Source: Agaricus subrufescens
Taxonomy: Eukaryota > Basidiomycota > Agaricomycetes > Agaricales > Agaricaceae
DNA: 64,000 nucleotides
NCBI GenBank assembly: GCA_029945375.1
Contig: CM057057.1
Span: forward strand, 1,860,001 to 1,924,000
Direction: 5' to 3'
Part shown: positions 20,770-32,872 of the stretch, one piece after another
Layout of the letters: each line of letters begins with the position of its first letter
How positions within the stretch are numbered: the stretch's first letter is position 1
The notes under the pieces: generated by a model
The model's database searches: none
What the model was told of the DNA's origin: nothing
Seen by the model: only the letters and a program-made list of their open reading frames with translations
Translations under genes and position numbers: made by a program

Positions 20770-22842
20770 TTAAAGACCAGAAATATGGACCTTTAGTTTT
20801 TGCTTCCTCCATAACCCGCGCCAACCTCCGCCGGATGTTTCCGTTCCGGATGCTTCTTTCTCTTTTTTTTCTGCAAATACCATGGAACCACGTTGAATTT
20901 CTTCCATGAGCACTTTGAAAACCTTCTCCAACAATGCATTGGAGCGATTGAATTCAACGTATGATCTTCGGGCCTCGACCAATCCTTCCATTGCCGACAT
21001 GTTCGTCCCCGTAGCCATAGATACTGAAAAGCGATATATAACCCCAATAACGGCCTCTAGATCCCCAAATACCTCCAGCGCACCAGCAGATGTAACCAAA
21101 GGTCTGTTGTTCCAATCCCAGTTCTTCCAAAGTCTATCCCATTTCGTTCGCTTCTTAATAGCATGGCCCACTTTACTGTCACAAACATGAGTCTCTAGCA
21201 TGTCCTTGACTGCTTGGATGACTCGATCTGTTTCACGGATGAAGTTCGCAGTCTCCTTCTCGATGAATCTCGCTAATTCTCCTGGATCAATGGATATACT
21301 CCATTGCGCACAGAGCTCATCGATATACTCAAGGTGGCCATAAATGAGTCGTGCAAGACAGTATACTTTCCCCTGAAACTCTTCCTGTTGGCTATTGCGA
21401 ATGATTTCTTTCGCCGTGAGCAGCTTTCTGAGATAGCCGAGGGCATTAGGAACATCATCGCTGAGATCTTTCGCGTTGCGGTCGACGGAGATCTGCATAG
21501 AGTTGATAAGCCATTCGAGTTGTTGCGAATTTGATAGCTGTGTTTACTCACTCCAGCCCCATAGAATGGGTACATCAGCCTGACGACTTCTTCAAACTAT
21601 ATCAAAACATGTCAATAACAATCAAAACCCGAGACTTCTTTCAAGACTCACTGGTTGAAATGATAACGACAACATTGTCCCCGCTACCTCCAAGGTCTTC
21701 AAGTGGTTGTCATATTGAATAATGTAATCTGTTTGGATAGGAGTTTCCAGCGGCCGCGTGAGCCAGATTACTCCCACTTCATTTGCCCAGTGTCCGTAAG
21801 CTCCGTTAACAGGAGCGTTGTATTTTGTTAAGTCACTATTTGTGTCCAGAATCATCTTCTGGACTCCGGTCAACATAACCTCCCATGTATCCAGAGCTGT
21901 AATCAGCACCTTCAATTAAACGAAATTGCCACATATATATGCAGTGATACCACAAACCTTCAAGAAATTTCCTCCTCTCCCAAGATCTGTCGTATACAAC
22001 ACCGCTCACTATGAGGTCGGCAACCCACGTAGCCAACGCAGCTATGGGTCCAGAGAGACTTTTTTCGGCTACAGAGGTGGCACCTGGCAACAGTTTATCC
22101 TTTATGGCATTCCAAAAGCCCTCCCGATATTCAGTCTTGTCCCGGAGGATGTGTATTGCGCTGAGTTTCAACTGAACGTTGTTGGATTCCTCTTGTACCG
22201 AGACAATATGCTGTCAATCTCTTTTAGAACGAAAGTATAGGTAGTAGAACGAGTAAAGCAGATTACCTCATCTATCCGTGATACATGACGTTTGATAGGT
22301 TGCTCGCCGCCAATACCAAATTTATTTCTTTCTTCCGCAATCCATCGAGTTATTTTTTCTACTTCGTTAGCCTGTTCAACTCTCGGCTGATTCTCGAACA
22401 CCGCGCGATTTATGATCGATTTTCGTCGAAACTCATCAACCCTCAACTTGGATTGTTGGACGTGCTGACCGACTTCGCACAGGGTCTGGAACTCTGTCCT
22501 TGGTATTGTTTTGATTCTTTCCTTGATCTTTACAAGTTCAGGTGTGTTCTGACTATAAACTTCTCGGTGACTGGGGTGGACCAATGCTCGTCATACTCAC
22601 CGATCCAACTTTCGGTTTGATATACTGAAAGTGGTCTTGCATGAGAAAGCGCCATTTAATGAAGCTACCAGAGAGGCTGCATTGCGCGAGACGGGTACAA
22701 ACATCATATCGTTTGGTGGTAGCGAATCACAGTGATCATTTGTGGAATCATTCATCATGAAGATAGAGTAAGTTGCAGTTTGAGACAGGAAGAGGGAAAG
22801 TGTGTTGCAGAGGATACAACTCCCCTTCAAAGCCCAAGCCAT
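20770..22842 (-). CDS. Uncharacterised all-helical protein, 597 aa, six exons
   Basis: My splice model is 22842-22601, 22552-22267, 22210-21958, 21896-21652, 21596-21552 and 21492-20770. Every intron has GT-AG ends and phases agree to give 597 residues. The protein is rich in charged helices (ELVKIKERIKTIPRTEFQ, EKITRWIAEERNKFG). It has a Gly/Ala-rich segment, GPIAALATWVADLIVSG, that might contact membrane, and ends in a Lys-rich tail after GGGWRGLWRKQK. A hydrophobic stretch follows the first Met, and the start could instead be a later Met. It lies between copies of the PFW-tail family, on the opposite strand. I recognise no family; a role alongside those genes is only suggested by position. 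Confidence 0.7.
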
Positions 22843-22917
22843 TATATATTTTCAATGGGCAAGAGCGAATGAATATTGTTTTCACTTTGATCCCAACAGA
22901 TGAGATATGCAGTTGAT

Positions 22918-23352
22918 TCAGATCTTGGTACTCAGGCTGACTAGCAACCAACGCGGTGGTGCGCACCGGTTCATTTCGCTTCTCTTACTTACCCACGCCT
23001 GTTGACATACCCGCCTACCGAAGATAAGCACCAGAAGAACAAAGAAATGATCATAGTCAGTCATTAGGTAATTCGGAGAAGATGTTTCGCATGTAGAACA
23101 CAATGGTCTCAATGAAGTGCTAAGCCACCACAATCCAATGTCTGCTTTACTTAATTCAAAATACAAAGGTTCGGGGTCTATTACAGAGACACAAAGCAAA
23201 GTTGATACAAGGCATTGCAAATAAGAACAATCATCTGAGAGTTGGACTCCATTGTATTTCCTAGTTGGAGGTGTGGAGACATCTGGAATCCAGTGGTAAC
23301 GCATCGGTGCTCTGTGTTTCCTTACAGCCAGCAAAAACCCTAGAAGCGCCAT
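22918..23352 (-). CDS. Uncharacterised ORF, 144 aa
   Basis: It starts with ATG at 23352 and has one uninterrupted frame with a hydrophobic start (MALLGFLLAVRKH) and a second hydrophobic stretch, HFFVLLVLIFGRR, next to a possible donor (GGGTATGTC). It may be one exon of a longer gene or a chance ORF. It lies 76 bp upstream of the 597-aa gene, on the same strand. No homologue is recognised. Confidence 0.3.
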   Translation of the reverse strand: MALLGFLLAVRKHRAPMRYHWIPDVSTPPTRKYNGVQLSDDCSYLQCLVSTLLCVSVIDPEPLYFELSKADIGLWWLSTSLRPLCSTCETSSPNYLMTDYDHFFVLLVLIFGRRVCQQAWVSKRSEMNRCAPPRWLLVSLSTKI

Positions 23353-23692
23353 AATGTCTGTTAATTCCGAGGCTGTAGGACACTTATGTGACCAAATATC
23401 CTTAGAGAAGTTGGTTACAACAACTGATTAGTAATAAGCCTTTCTCTCGATTGACAGGATGTGGGACAGGACAATACCGGAATCGGAGATTTTGCACTCC
23501 GCGACGTTCATTTGATCCCGATGAATCTATGAGTTGTGACCGCGCGAGTCGTGACGACTGCCAGCTTTTGTACGATTCTCCTTTTGGTAAAATGTCCTAC
23601 AGGTAAGCGGATAGCCCCGGTGCCAGCTCCTTGTTTCCACCTCACCATGGCTGATCCACAGCCTTTGGTATGCATTTTTTTTCAGGTATGCC

Positions 23693-24656
23693 GTGCATGT
23701 CATCCGCGTAGAAGCGACGTTGAATACTCTCTCCCAGCTTCCCCCTAGTGAACAACTGTTCAAGCGGATACACGACATACCTTGGCTCGTGCTTCTACCA
23801 CAGATCGAAAAGCTAACATATGCCTTGGAAAATCTTCTCGTCACCAATCCGTGTTCAACAGCTATGAGAACCATGATTGAAGCTCGGAGGACAATGGGAA
23901 GCAAAATGTTTCCCCTACGTGACGCCATCTTCGCAAGCCGAGACCTGTCGATCCATTATGTCGGATTTGTAAATAGCGCATATCAAAACAAGACGTTGCC
24001 CACACTCGTAAAGCAAATTTACTCCCCGGCAATTGAAGAGGCTACAAGCAGACTAGAGGCAGCGCAACAAGCCTTGTTTGAATTTCGGGTGGAGTTGGAG
24101 GACATAGTCACCCGAATCACATCTTTAGTTGGTGGAGGTAAGTTCGCTTCATTCGCTTATTGTTATTACCTGACGTGCTTATCTTGTAGACAACAAGTAC
24201 CTATCACTATTCACCACTGAGAGCAACCGGATCATTTCAGTGATGATACCTGCTATCGAGGAATGCAGCGCGCTATTACAGGAATGTAATGAAGGTTTCG
24301 AGAACCTCTGCAAGCAAAATTATGATTCAGAAGCATTCGAGCGTAATATACCATCCGACGCGGAGTTCGAGCTAGCAGGAGAAAAATGGAGGGTGCTCAT
24401 GAATTCCCTACATGCACTAGGTCCAGATTGGAATATGCTCAAATCTTGGATGAAGAACCCCTATGTAAATTGTGCGGCCTGCAAGACAGAAACACCAGAT
24501 TCGCAGAATACACCTGCTTTAATCAGCAATTCGGAAGCACCAACTGATTCTGAAGCCCGACCGCAGCCCTCACCCGCTAAAAAGGTCAAGATCCCATTTT
24601 GGAAGAAAATTTTCCACCGCTTCTCTGCATGCATCTCGTCCAGGCCGTTTCGTTAA
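23693..24656 (+). CDS. PFW-tail family protein, copy 3 (intact, start uncertain)
   Basis: Two exons, up to 24137 and 24190-24656, are joined across a 52-nt GT-AG intron at the same place and phase as in copy 1. The N-terminal part reads RIHDIPWLVLLPQIEKL and EARRTMGSKMFPLRDAI. The C-terminal part has AIEECSALLQECNEGFENL and NIPSDAEFEL, then the tail KKVKIPFWKKIFHRFSAC and SSRPFR. The left end again follows a TTTTTTTTCAG tract and has no ATG at that point (GTG at 23693); an ATG upstream at 23646 is in another frame. A spliced first exon is likely. Both exons are intact, so this is the best candidate for a working copy. Function unknown. Confidence 0.68.
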
Positions 24657-24844
24657 TGCTTAGTGTTTTTTTATTAGCCGTTCCTTTTAATAAAGATATA
24701 AATTACCCCGGATCCCCCCAAAGAAAAAGTAATAAATCTTCGTTTCTAGATAGTCCGGTAATGATGATAAGCTTTGCGCGGTCTATGCGGAGACGTGGAA
24801 TATAAATTTCAGTCGACGTTTACCGGAATATGACTTATATATTC

Positions 24845-25441
24845 CCTGTTTTGGAAATAAGATGCTTCCCCTTCGTGACGCCATCCCGGAAAGCTGGGTT
24901 TCACTTGAAAATGTTATCTTCAATTTGTACTACATGGCACGTCTCATAAAGGCAGCTTGACCTCACTCATAAATAGGACGTATGATTTCATCGCTCAAAA
25001 AAGACAGAGAAAATAGATGGAGCGCAAACAGCTTTATTCCAATTACTATGGGAGGAGTTAGAGAATATAGTCGGCTGTCTCACATCTATGGTTGGAGGTG
25101 GTGAGCTCGCTTAACCTACTTATTGTCATCACATGACTCACCTACCTTTTAGACAGCAGCAACCTCTCAAGATCTCAGTACTCAGTGTTTGTACTGAGAG
25201 CAACCGAATTATCTCAGTCGTGACCCACGCCATTTCTTTTTTGAATCAAAATTGCCAGAGCGGTGCCCGATAGCGTACCGCCGACAGGTCAAAGACCCAT
25301 CTACCACTACTAAAAAATACATTCCTCAATAGCTACATGATAGGTTTTAATGATGATCATATAGCAAACCCTTCCGGGATGACCGCCTCATTCACGGTTG
25401 ACCCAGCTAATGACACCCTTGCATCTCGTCTAGACCGTTGA
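24845..25441 (+). pseudogene. PFW-tail family remnant, copy 4
   Basis: From about 24845 the sequence matches the first exon of copies 1 and 2 (CTTCCCCTTCGTGACGCCAT and following), then the intron and the start of exon 2 near 25200. All are riddled with shifts. A 20-bp scrap of the C-terminal end (TGCATCTCGTC...) reappears at about 25419. No product is possible. Confidence 0.6.
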
Positions 25442-26739
25442 TTCAGAACGGCAACAGATGCAATACATACAGTTTCAAAACTCGGCTAGCTGTGGTGATT
25501 CATACTCTAAAACACCACATGTAAGATCTATCGTTCCCAGAACGTCATGGAACACTGATATATATATGGTATAATGGTATGGATTGATCTGAAGGTAAAG
25601 TGGTGTCCGTTGCTCATGCCCCCACTGCCAAACGGCATTATTTCACCTCATTGTAAGGAATTAAGATTCCTTGCTTTGAACTTGTCTGTTCAAGAACTGG
25701 CCCATCGACTCGTTCAACCTCAACTCGGACTGAGAATTGCAACAATGGCATCATAGTTGACCCAAAAGCGGTCTGCGGATAATCTATGCGAGTGAACTGA
25801 GAACGAAGCTCCATCCTACGGAACGTCATCTATTCATGAATTTGTCAGGACCAAGTGAACCTTGCGAAGTGCAAAACCTCGGTTTGTGATATGCTATGTC
25901 GATCCAGAGAAAGACTTAACTGGTCAACCTGATCCAGTCTGCTAACAGGTCGTCTAGCTGCCCTGGAACCCAATCCAAGTCCTCGCATGTCACAGACGAC
26001 ATGCCAGATCCAGAATCCGAACCTGTTCAAAAGTTTGGGTTGGGAAATTGACAAAGCAATCGTGCGGCTTGTCTTCTAGATGGTTCTGCACCCTAAACTA
26101 CTAAGGACAACCGAATCCAACTCTCAGTGTTCCTGGGCGTTGAGACAACCATCTTGTTGTTCTTATCCGCGGTGTATTTACAGACCTTGCTTTGTGTCCT
26201 GTAATAGACTCCGGATCTTTGTAATTTAAATTTGGAAGGGTTGACGTTGATTGGGTTTCAATTGTTTCGTGATGTTTTCTCGCTTCATTGAGACTATTGT
26301 TTTCTTACCTACAAAACATCTTCAGATAGCCTAGCAACTGACAATGATCATATCGTCTGTGTTCTGGTTCTTACCTGAGCCCCCGCCAACCGAGCTGGTG
26401 ATTAGATAGGCTGTTATGTCACTTGTTGTTCCTAATATACGCAACAACAGTGTAGCCATCACCACACGACCGATAGTGGGTCGCAAAATGGAACCCAAAG
26501 GTACGTCCACCATTGTTCTTTTGTGGATTGCTCAGCCTGGCATCAGACACTGCCATTTTTCTGAGACTGAGGTAGTGCCATGAGTAAAACACTTGCTCGT
26601 TGCCTAGTTCTTATGCTTCATCTACACGCTCAAGAAATTTGGGTCTGGTTGTGAATCGACTATACCCTCCTACACAGGCACTCTCAACAGAATGCAGCCG
26701 TAAGAATGGAGCCTTTGTTCGGTGTGGCTAGCTCGAACC
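25442..26739. other. Region without a recognisable gene
   Basis: Only short open frames in random order, no splice-linked coding pattern and no repeat that I could pair inside the window. It is AT-moderate intergenic sequence between the family wreck and the duplicated transporter block. Confidence 0.6.
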
Positions 26740-29345
26740 GGTTAATAAAGTTGGAATGTCTGATTATCTTTCCCCTCTTGGCACTACAAATCAGCCTCTC
26801 AGGTGGTTAAAATGTGTTAGAGTAGATTTCACGTCTGGATGCCTACGCGTTGTGACATTTGTTATTATGCGTGCCTCAGTCTGTTGATCAACATAAGCGG
26901 AACTGTAAGAAGTTTTTCGGGCCGCGGGTGTTTCTATACAAAGAGTTCAACATCATCATGCGCCACCGATCACCGCAGGACCACCGCTGACTCCCAAAAT
27001 TCACTTTGTGTGAAGATCTGAGATCTAGTGCTGGCCTACCAAATGATGTATTTACAACATTGTTCACTGGTTACTTGTTCTAAAAGTAAAATGAAAAACA
27101 AAAGCACCACAGCCCTGCAGCTTCGAATTGCAACCCAGCGAAGAGCTTTATTGATGTATCGCTATATATGGAGCTTGCCATTCATATTGACTCCGTCCCT
27201 TGATGGCTCATTGACAATGTTCTTGTTTTCCATTAATAGAGTAACTTGAAACGAGACTCGCACCCGAATCATCATTGTATGAAATGGTTCAGAATCCTAA
27301 CAACGCATGAACTGGGTCAAATATGGTATCTCCAACGCTTCCCTGAAGGATTCACCCCGTCACCACCCACTCCATCTCTACGGTCCATTTGTTGATTTAT
27401 TCTCGTCAGCACCGTTCGTAACCAAAGGCACATTATCATCGCACCCACGCCAAATGCAGCACAGATAGCAAATGACTTGTTGTAAGTGGGTTCCCATGCT
27501 TTTGCCCAAACAAAGGATCCAGCTATATTTCCGCTCTGGGATACGGCATTGATTAGCGCAAGTGCGACTGCGCGTTTTTCGGGATTATCGGCGACTGTTG
27601 ATGAAGACCACGCCATGAGGCAGACGAATCCGGCACTAGCTTGTGCGACCAAGAACCTAGACATTGGTCGTCGGTTAGGTCCAAGTGGGAGAGATAGATG
27701 CTGAGGAAAACCTACAAGGATACGTAGCGGGCAGCAGTATTCATTGTAGATATGGCTAAGATGCCTCCGATGACGGAGACGAGAAAAGAGGTAATGACGT
27801 GCATGCATCTTTCCCCTCTTTTGTCTGAGTGCCACGAAAGCCATATACACCATACGGTAGTGAAAATCCAAGGTGGAGCACAGAGAAGAAGCGTGATTGT
27901 CGGGTTGTAACCCAAGGTATGTGTGAGGGTAGGAAAATACAGAAAATGCGAAGAGGAAATATTAGACAACACTTGGATGAAGGCCAGACACCAAACTTTC
28001 CAATCGGAGACGGCGAGGACGAGGCCAGTGGTTGTTATCTGATACGGCCGCTTTGCTGTATCAGCATCGCATTGGTTCAGAGATTCCTGGTGGTTCATTT
28101 GCGTGGCCATATCCTCGATCATTCTCGCCTTTGCCACTGCGTGCTCGGAGGGCGTTAGCCATGTTATGTTTTCAGACTCGGGATAGTCGGGAAGCACGAA
28201 GGTGGCGATTATCGCGACAATAATAGTAAAAACGCCTTCTGCAAAGAAGAGCCATCGCCATGCGGAATAGCCAAGGGCACCATCCAGCAGGTCCAAGATC
28301 GCAGAAGCCAGGAGCGCACCAAAAGCATTGCTTAGACTGGTACCACAAGACACGAAGGCGGTTCTCCGGGAAAGTTCGTCTCTTTTGTACCATCGAGATA
28401 TCATATAAAGGGTTCCCGGAAAGAATGCGGCTTCTGAGAATCCAAGAAGGAATCGCGCAGCGAGGGCACCGTGATAGCTATGACAATCTGAGTGCGAGGT
28501 GCATACAGAAAACGCTGCACATACTTGGTAACGAATCCTATGCACGATAACATCTGGGATCAGTGCGAGAAATGCATGGTTTCGTTTGTAAGAGACGCAC
28601 CCGTCGTGAAGGAAATCAGACCCCAGACAATCATACAACATGGTAAATATACCGACGGCCTTTCGACTTGACTGAGAACCATATTCCTGGTGGGCGAGGT
28701 CAGAGTCTAATAACACGAGGTAAGATCAAGGTTTAAGAACTCACGAAGGCACTTGCATCGTGATATATCCTATGTAAAAAATCGACAAGACCGATGCGAA
28801 CTGTGTTCCTTTTAATCTCAAGTCATCTTCGAATCCGCGCAAGCGAGCAGCGCTGGAGGTATGCGAGTGAATAACTTGCCATTATGTATGGCAGAATACA
28901 TACGCTGCACTGATACGGTCGATGTCTAGGCACATCAATTTAGTCTTGTAAGTAAAAATAGCCCCGCTGCTTGAAAGACTCACAGTTGACGATTTGCATG
29001 AAGAAAAGCATTGACATCCGAATGTCTAGTTTCCTGAGTAGCCGCTTCTCGACCTTCTCCCGGCCCTCAGACAATGTAAGCTGCGAATGGGAGTCGATTG
29101 CATAGTAACGCGGTGCTGTGAAGAGAGTAAGCCTAAGAACGTCAGCAAGGTGACGGATACATACGAGACGAGCAGGATCGAAGTAGAGGGCGCTCTTCTG
29201 CGGCCATACTAACGCAAGTAATGGTACGCCAAGGTCTTAAAGCTTCAAGTTCCTCTCGTACGAGGTTGGTCAAATGAAAACGTGTGGCAGCCTGCACGAT
29301 GCCGTAATGACTTAGGCCGCAGAAAGCCCTTTGTAATTATAGCTG
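26740..29345. repeat. Segmental duplication, unit 1 (transporter block)
   Basis: The segment from about 26740, including the downstream flank, the MFS gene and its promoter up to GTAATTATAGCTGGTTAGCG near 29340, recurs at about 29935-32470 in the same orientation. The coding parts are nearly identical; the downstream flank is more diverged. The edges are approximate. Confidence 0.8.
27317..29207 (-). CDS. MFS transporter, anion:cation symporter type, copy 1
   Basis: The start is ATG 29207 (MAAEERPLL). Exon structure mirrors copy 2, including a 13-nt exon at 28525-28537. The protein has the layout of the fungal allantoate/nicotinate permease group: IDRISAA in the first loop, FASVLSIFY..YITMQVPSN in helix 2, ARFLLGFSEAAFFPG in helix 4, and WRWLFFAEG. 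Then come a central cytoplasmic loop, helices 7-12 and a C-terminal Lys/Arg tail. About 12 membrane helices are expected, at the plasma membrane, importing a small organic anion; the substrate cannot be read from sequence. It has two extra codons (near SHSQLT) relative to copy 2. No break is seen, so both copies may be active. Confidence 0.87.
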
Positions 29346-29380
29346 GTTAGCGTATTCTTGAGCGCCCCTTGAGATTGAGG

Positions 29381-29787
29381 TGCGGTGCACTATTACAGGA
29401 GTATAAGGAATTTTTTGAGACTATTTACAAGCAAGATTTCGATGCGGAGACACTCGAGCGCAGTCTCCCATCTGATGCGGAATTCCACCTAGCCTAGCAC
29501 GGGAAAAATAGGAAACGGTCCAGAATACTTTTTACAGTATAGCTGCTGATTGGAATCTTCTCGAGGCTCGTATAGCGATTCCAGGTCTACATCGTGCGGC
29601 TTGTCGTCCAGTAACTTCAGAGATGTGCAAGAAGCAGCCGCTCTGACCGGTGTCACTGGAAACCCCGAAAATCATGAAGCCCAGCCTGAAGTTTTTCCGC
29701 CAAGGAAAGCGAGGGTCCCATCCTAGCAAAAGCTTTTCCACTGGCAGCACATCTCTACATGCTTCTCGTCGAGACCATTTAAATAGC
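29381..29787 (+). pseudogene. PFW-tail family remnant between the transporter copies
   Basis: Translation shows ALLQEYKEFFETIYKQDF and SLPSDAEFHLA, the second-exon signature, then stops and shifts. The tail survives only as KARVPS, a stop, and QKLFHW, with FSSRPF just before the end. Exon 1 is missing. It lies exactly between the two duplicated transporter units. Confidence 0.65.
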
Positions 29788-29934
29788 ACTGTCTGAGTTA
29801 ACGTTTGGATTGAATCTATAACAATTTTGACTCTGATCAGCAAGCCTATCGAAGTTTTGTTAGGTCGTGCAATTATCATAATAACATGAGTATATTGAAA
29901 CAAGTTGGTTTGTCTGATGCTTCATTTTCTATAC

Positions 29935-32470
29935 ACTACAAATTAGCCTCTCAGATGGTTAAAAGCATGTTGGAGCAGTTTATAGGTCCGGATAGCCTCT
30001 AAGGCGGTAAATTTTATTAATATGCATGCTTCAATTTGTTGATCAGTATAAGCCAAACCACAGAAGTTTTTTCGAGTCGCGGCTGTTTGTATGTCAACAT
30101 GCTGCATCCCTGTCAAATGATTTTATTGATATCTAAGATCTAGTGATCGCCTGACGATTCCTGATTTATCTACAACATTGTGATGTCGAATGGTTACCCA
30201 TTCTAAAAAAAATAACAAAAAACAAAACAACCGTGCAGCTTCGAATTGCAACCCACCGAATGATGTGTCGCTATTTATGGGATTGTGCCATTCACATCAA
30301 CTCTGTCCCTTGATGGGTCATTGACAATGTTCTTGTTCTCCGCTAGAAGAGCAACTTGAAGCGAGACTCGCATTCGAATCGTATGCATTCTGTGGGATTG
30401 TTCAGATTTTGACCAACACATGAACTGGATCAAATATGATATCTCCAACGCCTCCCTGGGAAACTCGCTCCGTCTCCACCCATCCCATCTTTACGATCCA
30501 TTTGTTGGTTTATTCTCGTCAACGCCGTTCGTAACCAAAGGCACATTATTATCGCACCCACGCCAAATGCAGCACAGATAGCAAATGACTTGTTGTAAGT
30601 GGGTTCCCATGCTTTTGCCCAAACAAAGGATCCAGCTATATTTCCACTCTGGCATACAGCACCGATTAGCGCGAGTGCGACCGCACGTTTTTCGGGATTA
30701 TCGGAGACTGTTGATGACGACCACGCCAATAGGCAGATGAATCCGGCGTTGATTTGTGCGACCAAAAACCTGGATATTGATTGTCGGTCAGGTCCAAATG
30801 TGCGTAATAAATATTTGGGGAAACTTACAAAGATACGTAGCGAGCAACAGTATTCATCGTAGACATGGCTAAAATGCCTCCTATGACGGAGATGAGAAAA
30901 GACGTGGCGACATGCATGCATCTTTCCCCTCTTTTATCTGAACGCCACGAAAGCCATATAGACCATGCGGTAGTCAAAATCCAAGGTGGAGCACAGAGAA
31001 GAAGCGTAATTGTTGGATTATAACCCAGGGTTTGTGTGAGAGTAGGAAAATAGAGAAAATGTGAAGAGGCAAGATTAGCCAACAGTTGGGTGAGGGCCAA
31101 ATACCAGACTTTCCAATCCGAGACGGCGAGAACGAGGCCGGTTGTTGTCATTTGATACAGTCGCTTTGTTGATTCGGTATCGCGTTGATTCGGAGATTCC
31201 TGGGGGTTCAATTTCGTAGCCATGTCTTCAATCATTCTCGCCTTTGCCACAGCGTGCTCGGAGGGTGTCAGCCATGTTATGTTTTCAGACTCGGGATAAT
31301 CGGGGAGCACGAAAGTGGCAATTATCGCGACAATAATAGTAAAAATGCCTTCTGCAAAGAAGAGCCAACGCCATGCCGAATAGCCGAAGGCGCCATCTAG
31401 CAGGTCTAAGATCGCAGAAGCCAGGAGCGCACCAAAAGCATTGCTTAGACTGATTCCAGAAGATATGAATGCGGTTCTCCGGGAAAGTTCGTCTCTTTTG
31501 TACCATCGAGATATCATATAAAGGGTTCCCGGAAAGAATGCGGCTTCTGAGAATCCAAGAAGGAATCGCGCAACGAGGGCGCCATGATAGCTATGACAAT
31601 CTGAGCGTGGAAAACATACAGGAAACGCTTCACATACTTGGTAACGAATCCTGTGCACGATAACATTTGGGATCAGTGCGAGAAAAGCATGGTGTAGTTT
31701 GTAAGAGGCGCACCCGTCATGAAGGAAATCAGACCCCAGACAATCATGCAACATGGTAAATATACCGACGGCCTTTTGACTTGACTGAGAACCATATTCC
31801 TGGTGGGTGAGGTCAGAGTCTAATAACATGAGGCAAGATCAAGGTTTAAGAACTCACGAAGGCACTTGCATCGTGATATATCCTACGTAGAAAATCGACA
31901 AGACCGATGCGAACTGTGTTCCTTTTAATCTCAAGTCATCTTCGAATCCGCGCAAACGAGCAGCGCTGGAGGTATGCGAGTCAATAATTTGACATTATGT
32001 ATGGTAGAATACATACGCTGCACTGATACGGTCGATGTCTAAGGGCGTCAATTCAGTCTTGTAAGTAAAAATAGCTGCTGCTTGAAAGACTCACAGTTGA
32101 CGATTTGCATGAAGAAAAGCATTGACATCCGAATGTCTAGTTTCCTGAGTAGCCGCTTCTCGACCTTCTCCCTACCCTCAGATACTGTAAGCTGCGAATT
32201 GATTGCATAGTGACGCGGTGCTGTGAAGGGAGTTAGTTTAAAAAAGTAACAACAAGGTGTCGGATACATACGAGACGAGCAGGATCGAAGTAGAGGAGAC
32301 TCTTCGGCGGCCATACTTGCGCAAGTAATCGTATGCCAAGGTCTTAAAGCTTCAAGTTTCCCTCGTACGAGATTGGTCAAACGAGAACGTGTGGCAGCCT
32401 GCACGGTTTCGTAATGGCCTGGGCCGCAGAAAGCCCTTTGTAATTATAGCTGGTTAGCGTATTCCTTAAG
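29935..32470. repeat. Segmental duplication, unit 2 (transporter block)
   Basis: This is a direct repeat of the unit at about 26740-29345. The start is recognised from AGCCTCTCAGATGGTTAAAA and the end by the shared promoter sequence near 32450. The right edge is approximate. Confidence 0.8.
30430..32314 (-). CDS. MFS transporter, anion:cation symporter type, copy 2
   Basis: The splice model is 32314-32272, 32220-32095, 32038-32017, 31965-31858, 31799-31714, 31650-31638, 31590-30829 and 30769-30430. All introns are GT-AG and the phases sum to 499 residues. The 13-nt exon restores FVTNYHG between MTG and ALVARFLLG, as expected for this family, and the 22-nt exon supplies IDRISA. Key blocks are GTQFASVLSIFYVGYITMQV, ARFLLGFSEAAFFPG, SRWYKRDELSRR, WRWLFFAEG and VALALIGAVCQSGNIAGS. 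It is expected in the plasma membrane with 12 helices. The substrate is unknown; relatives carry allantoate, nicotinate or similar acids. Confidence 0.88.
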
Positions 32471-32872
32471 CGCCCTTTGATAGTAAAACAATATTCGACG
32501 CTACCTACGTATTTCTAGAAGATCTCTAGAGGATCCTGCTTTGAAGATTATCGCATAGGCGGAGGGGTGGGTAAGAGAAGCAACTTTATTATATATCGGC
32601 TTGGGAATCATCACCATCACGGCGGTGGGAATATCTTTTTTAAGTGAACCTCACTTCACCCTAAGCCTCTATGAGATTGTATGTTCAACCTGATAGTAGC
32701 GAGAGTGCGGATCACCGCTGGTACCACGACAAAGGTGATACGACTTGTTCAGATGTTGCAAATTACATGAGCTAAGTGCTTCTGGAAGAATATCACCCCT
32801 GAGCGGGATTTGACCCGAGACTTCCTATCACCACGCTCCTTCCAATTCTGCATTCTAATCGAGATAACAGGG

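Noticed and set aside
32800..32860. tRNA-like sequence (GGGATTTGACCCG on the plus strand)
   Set aside because: It resembles a B box, but no acceptor stem or anticodon arm can be formed around it; at most an old tRNA or SINE scrap.
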